Source of the DNA: Acidobacteriaceae bacterium
Lineage (GTDB): Bacteria; Acidobacteriota; Terriglobia; Bryobacterales; Bryobacteraceae
NCBI GenBank assembly: GCA_019246575.1
Contig: JAFAQG010000620.1
Coordinates: 1-5,587 of the forward strand
DNA length: 5,587 bases
Direction of reading: 5' to 3'
Shown here: in pieces, positions 5,176-5,587 of the stretch
Numbering within the stretch: the first letter of the stretch is position 1
Layout: each line of letters opens with the position of its first letter
Made by a program: the position numbers and the translations under genes
Notes under the pieces: generated by a model
The model's input: the letters and a program-made list of their open reading frames with translations, nothing else
Databases searched by the model: none
Told to the model about the DNA's origin: nothing

Positions 5176-5587
5176 GCGACATATTAGACGTTCTCATTCT
5201 CGGCTCGGGGTGCGCCGGGAACACCGCCGCAATTTACACCGCGAGAGCAAACCTGAAACCGCTGGTATTGGAAGGCCATGAACCTGGAGGGCAGCTTTCA
5301 ATCACTACTGAGGTTGAAAACTTTCCCGGGTTTCCCGACGGTATTCAAGGCCCGGAGCTTGTGCAAAAGATGAAGGAACAGGCACAACGCTTCGGCGCAA
5401 CCTTCAGACATGGACGCATCACCCATGCAGATCTGAGCAGCAGACCGCTTATGTTGGAACTGGATAGCGCCGAGAGGATTCGGACGCGGACAGTAATCGT
5501 CGCGACAGGAGCCTCGGCGCGATGGTTGGGGTTGCCGAATGAACAGAAACTGATCGGGCACGGCGTAAGTTCCTGTGCTACCTGCGA
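5172..5587 (+). CDS. trxB: Thioredoxin reductase, N-terminal part (runs off right edge)
   Basis: The visible 138 codons are the N-terminal part of a low-molecular-weight flavoprotein thioredoxin reductase, which reduces thioredoxin with NADPH in the cytosol. Motifs seen are the FAD-binding LILGSGCAGNTAAIYTARA (8-26), the family stretch EPGGQLSITTEVENFPGFP (37-55), the ATGASARWLGLP motif (111-122), and the redox-active CATC at 135-138, cut off just after its second Cys. CATC at this position matches E. coli TrxB, so this is a true thioredoxin reductase rather than the related ferredoxin/flavodoxin-NADP reductase, which lacks the pair. The FAD loop has Cys14 where GSGPAG is more usual and Asn17 where an aromatic or Leu is common. 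The NADPH domain and remaining FAD half lie outside the window. The ATG shares ATGA (5172-5175) with the feoB stop, so it is co-translated as the third gene of the operon. Confidence 0.93.
   Translation, partial: MSDILDVLILGSGCAGNTAAIYTARANLKPLVLEGHEPGGQLSITTEVENFPGFPDGIQGPELVQKMKEQAQRFGATFRHGRITHADLSSRPLMLELDSAERIRTRTVIVATGASARWLGLPNEQKLIGHGVSSCATC

Noticed and set aside
5298..5561. Minus-strand ORF of 87 codons
   Set aside because: It is antisense to trxB, whose FAD and CATC motifs are intact.

Overview
The window looks like an ordinary chromosomal segment of a moderately GC-rich bacterium, most likely an Acidobacteriota member of the Bryobacterales/Solibacter type. That placement is inferred from three protein styles remembered from that group: a secreted LolA-fold-like protein, a MerR-type HTH fused to TPR repeats, and a FeoB/TrxB pair with matching motif variants. 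No mobile element, CRISPR array, tRNA or rRNA was seen.

Layout: (1) 1-429, minus strand, is the N-terminal part of a polytopic membrane protein that runs off the left edge. (2) 401-1213, plus strand, encodes a secreted protein of unknown function. Its start overlaps the start of gene 1 head to head. (3) 1206-1820, minus strand, is a MocA-like nucleotidyltransferase whose stop codon interleaves with that of gene 2. (4) 1817-2806, minus strand, encodes a MerR-HTH/TPR protein. It lies upstream of gene 3 and overlaps it by 4 nt (TTGA), so the two are probably one transcript. (5) 2807-2950 is the only sizeable intergenic region. It carries a sigma70-like promoter for the rightward genes and an extended -10 for the leftward pair, placed so that the leftward mRNA may be leaderless. 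(6) feoA (2951-3250), feoB (3247-5175) and trxB (5172 to beyond the right edge) are joined by two successive ATGA stop/start overlaps.

The right half is a ferrous-iron uptake operon: FeoA is the small cytosolic SH3-like partner and FeoB is the GTPase-coupled membrane permease. Thioredoxin reductase is translationally coupled to them, which suggests joint expression of Fe(II) import and thiol redox control. The divergent MerR-TPR protein could act on the shared promoter region, but the sequence does not prove it. The whole window is tightly packed, with four of its five gene junctions overlapping. I see no clearly new system. The most notable points are the head-to-head gene overlap, the predicted leaderless mRNA, the uncharacterised middle module of the MerR-TPR protein, and the feoAB-trxB coupling.
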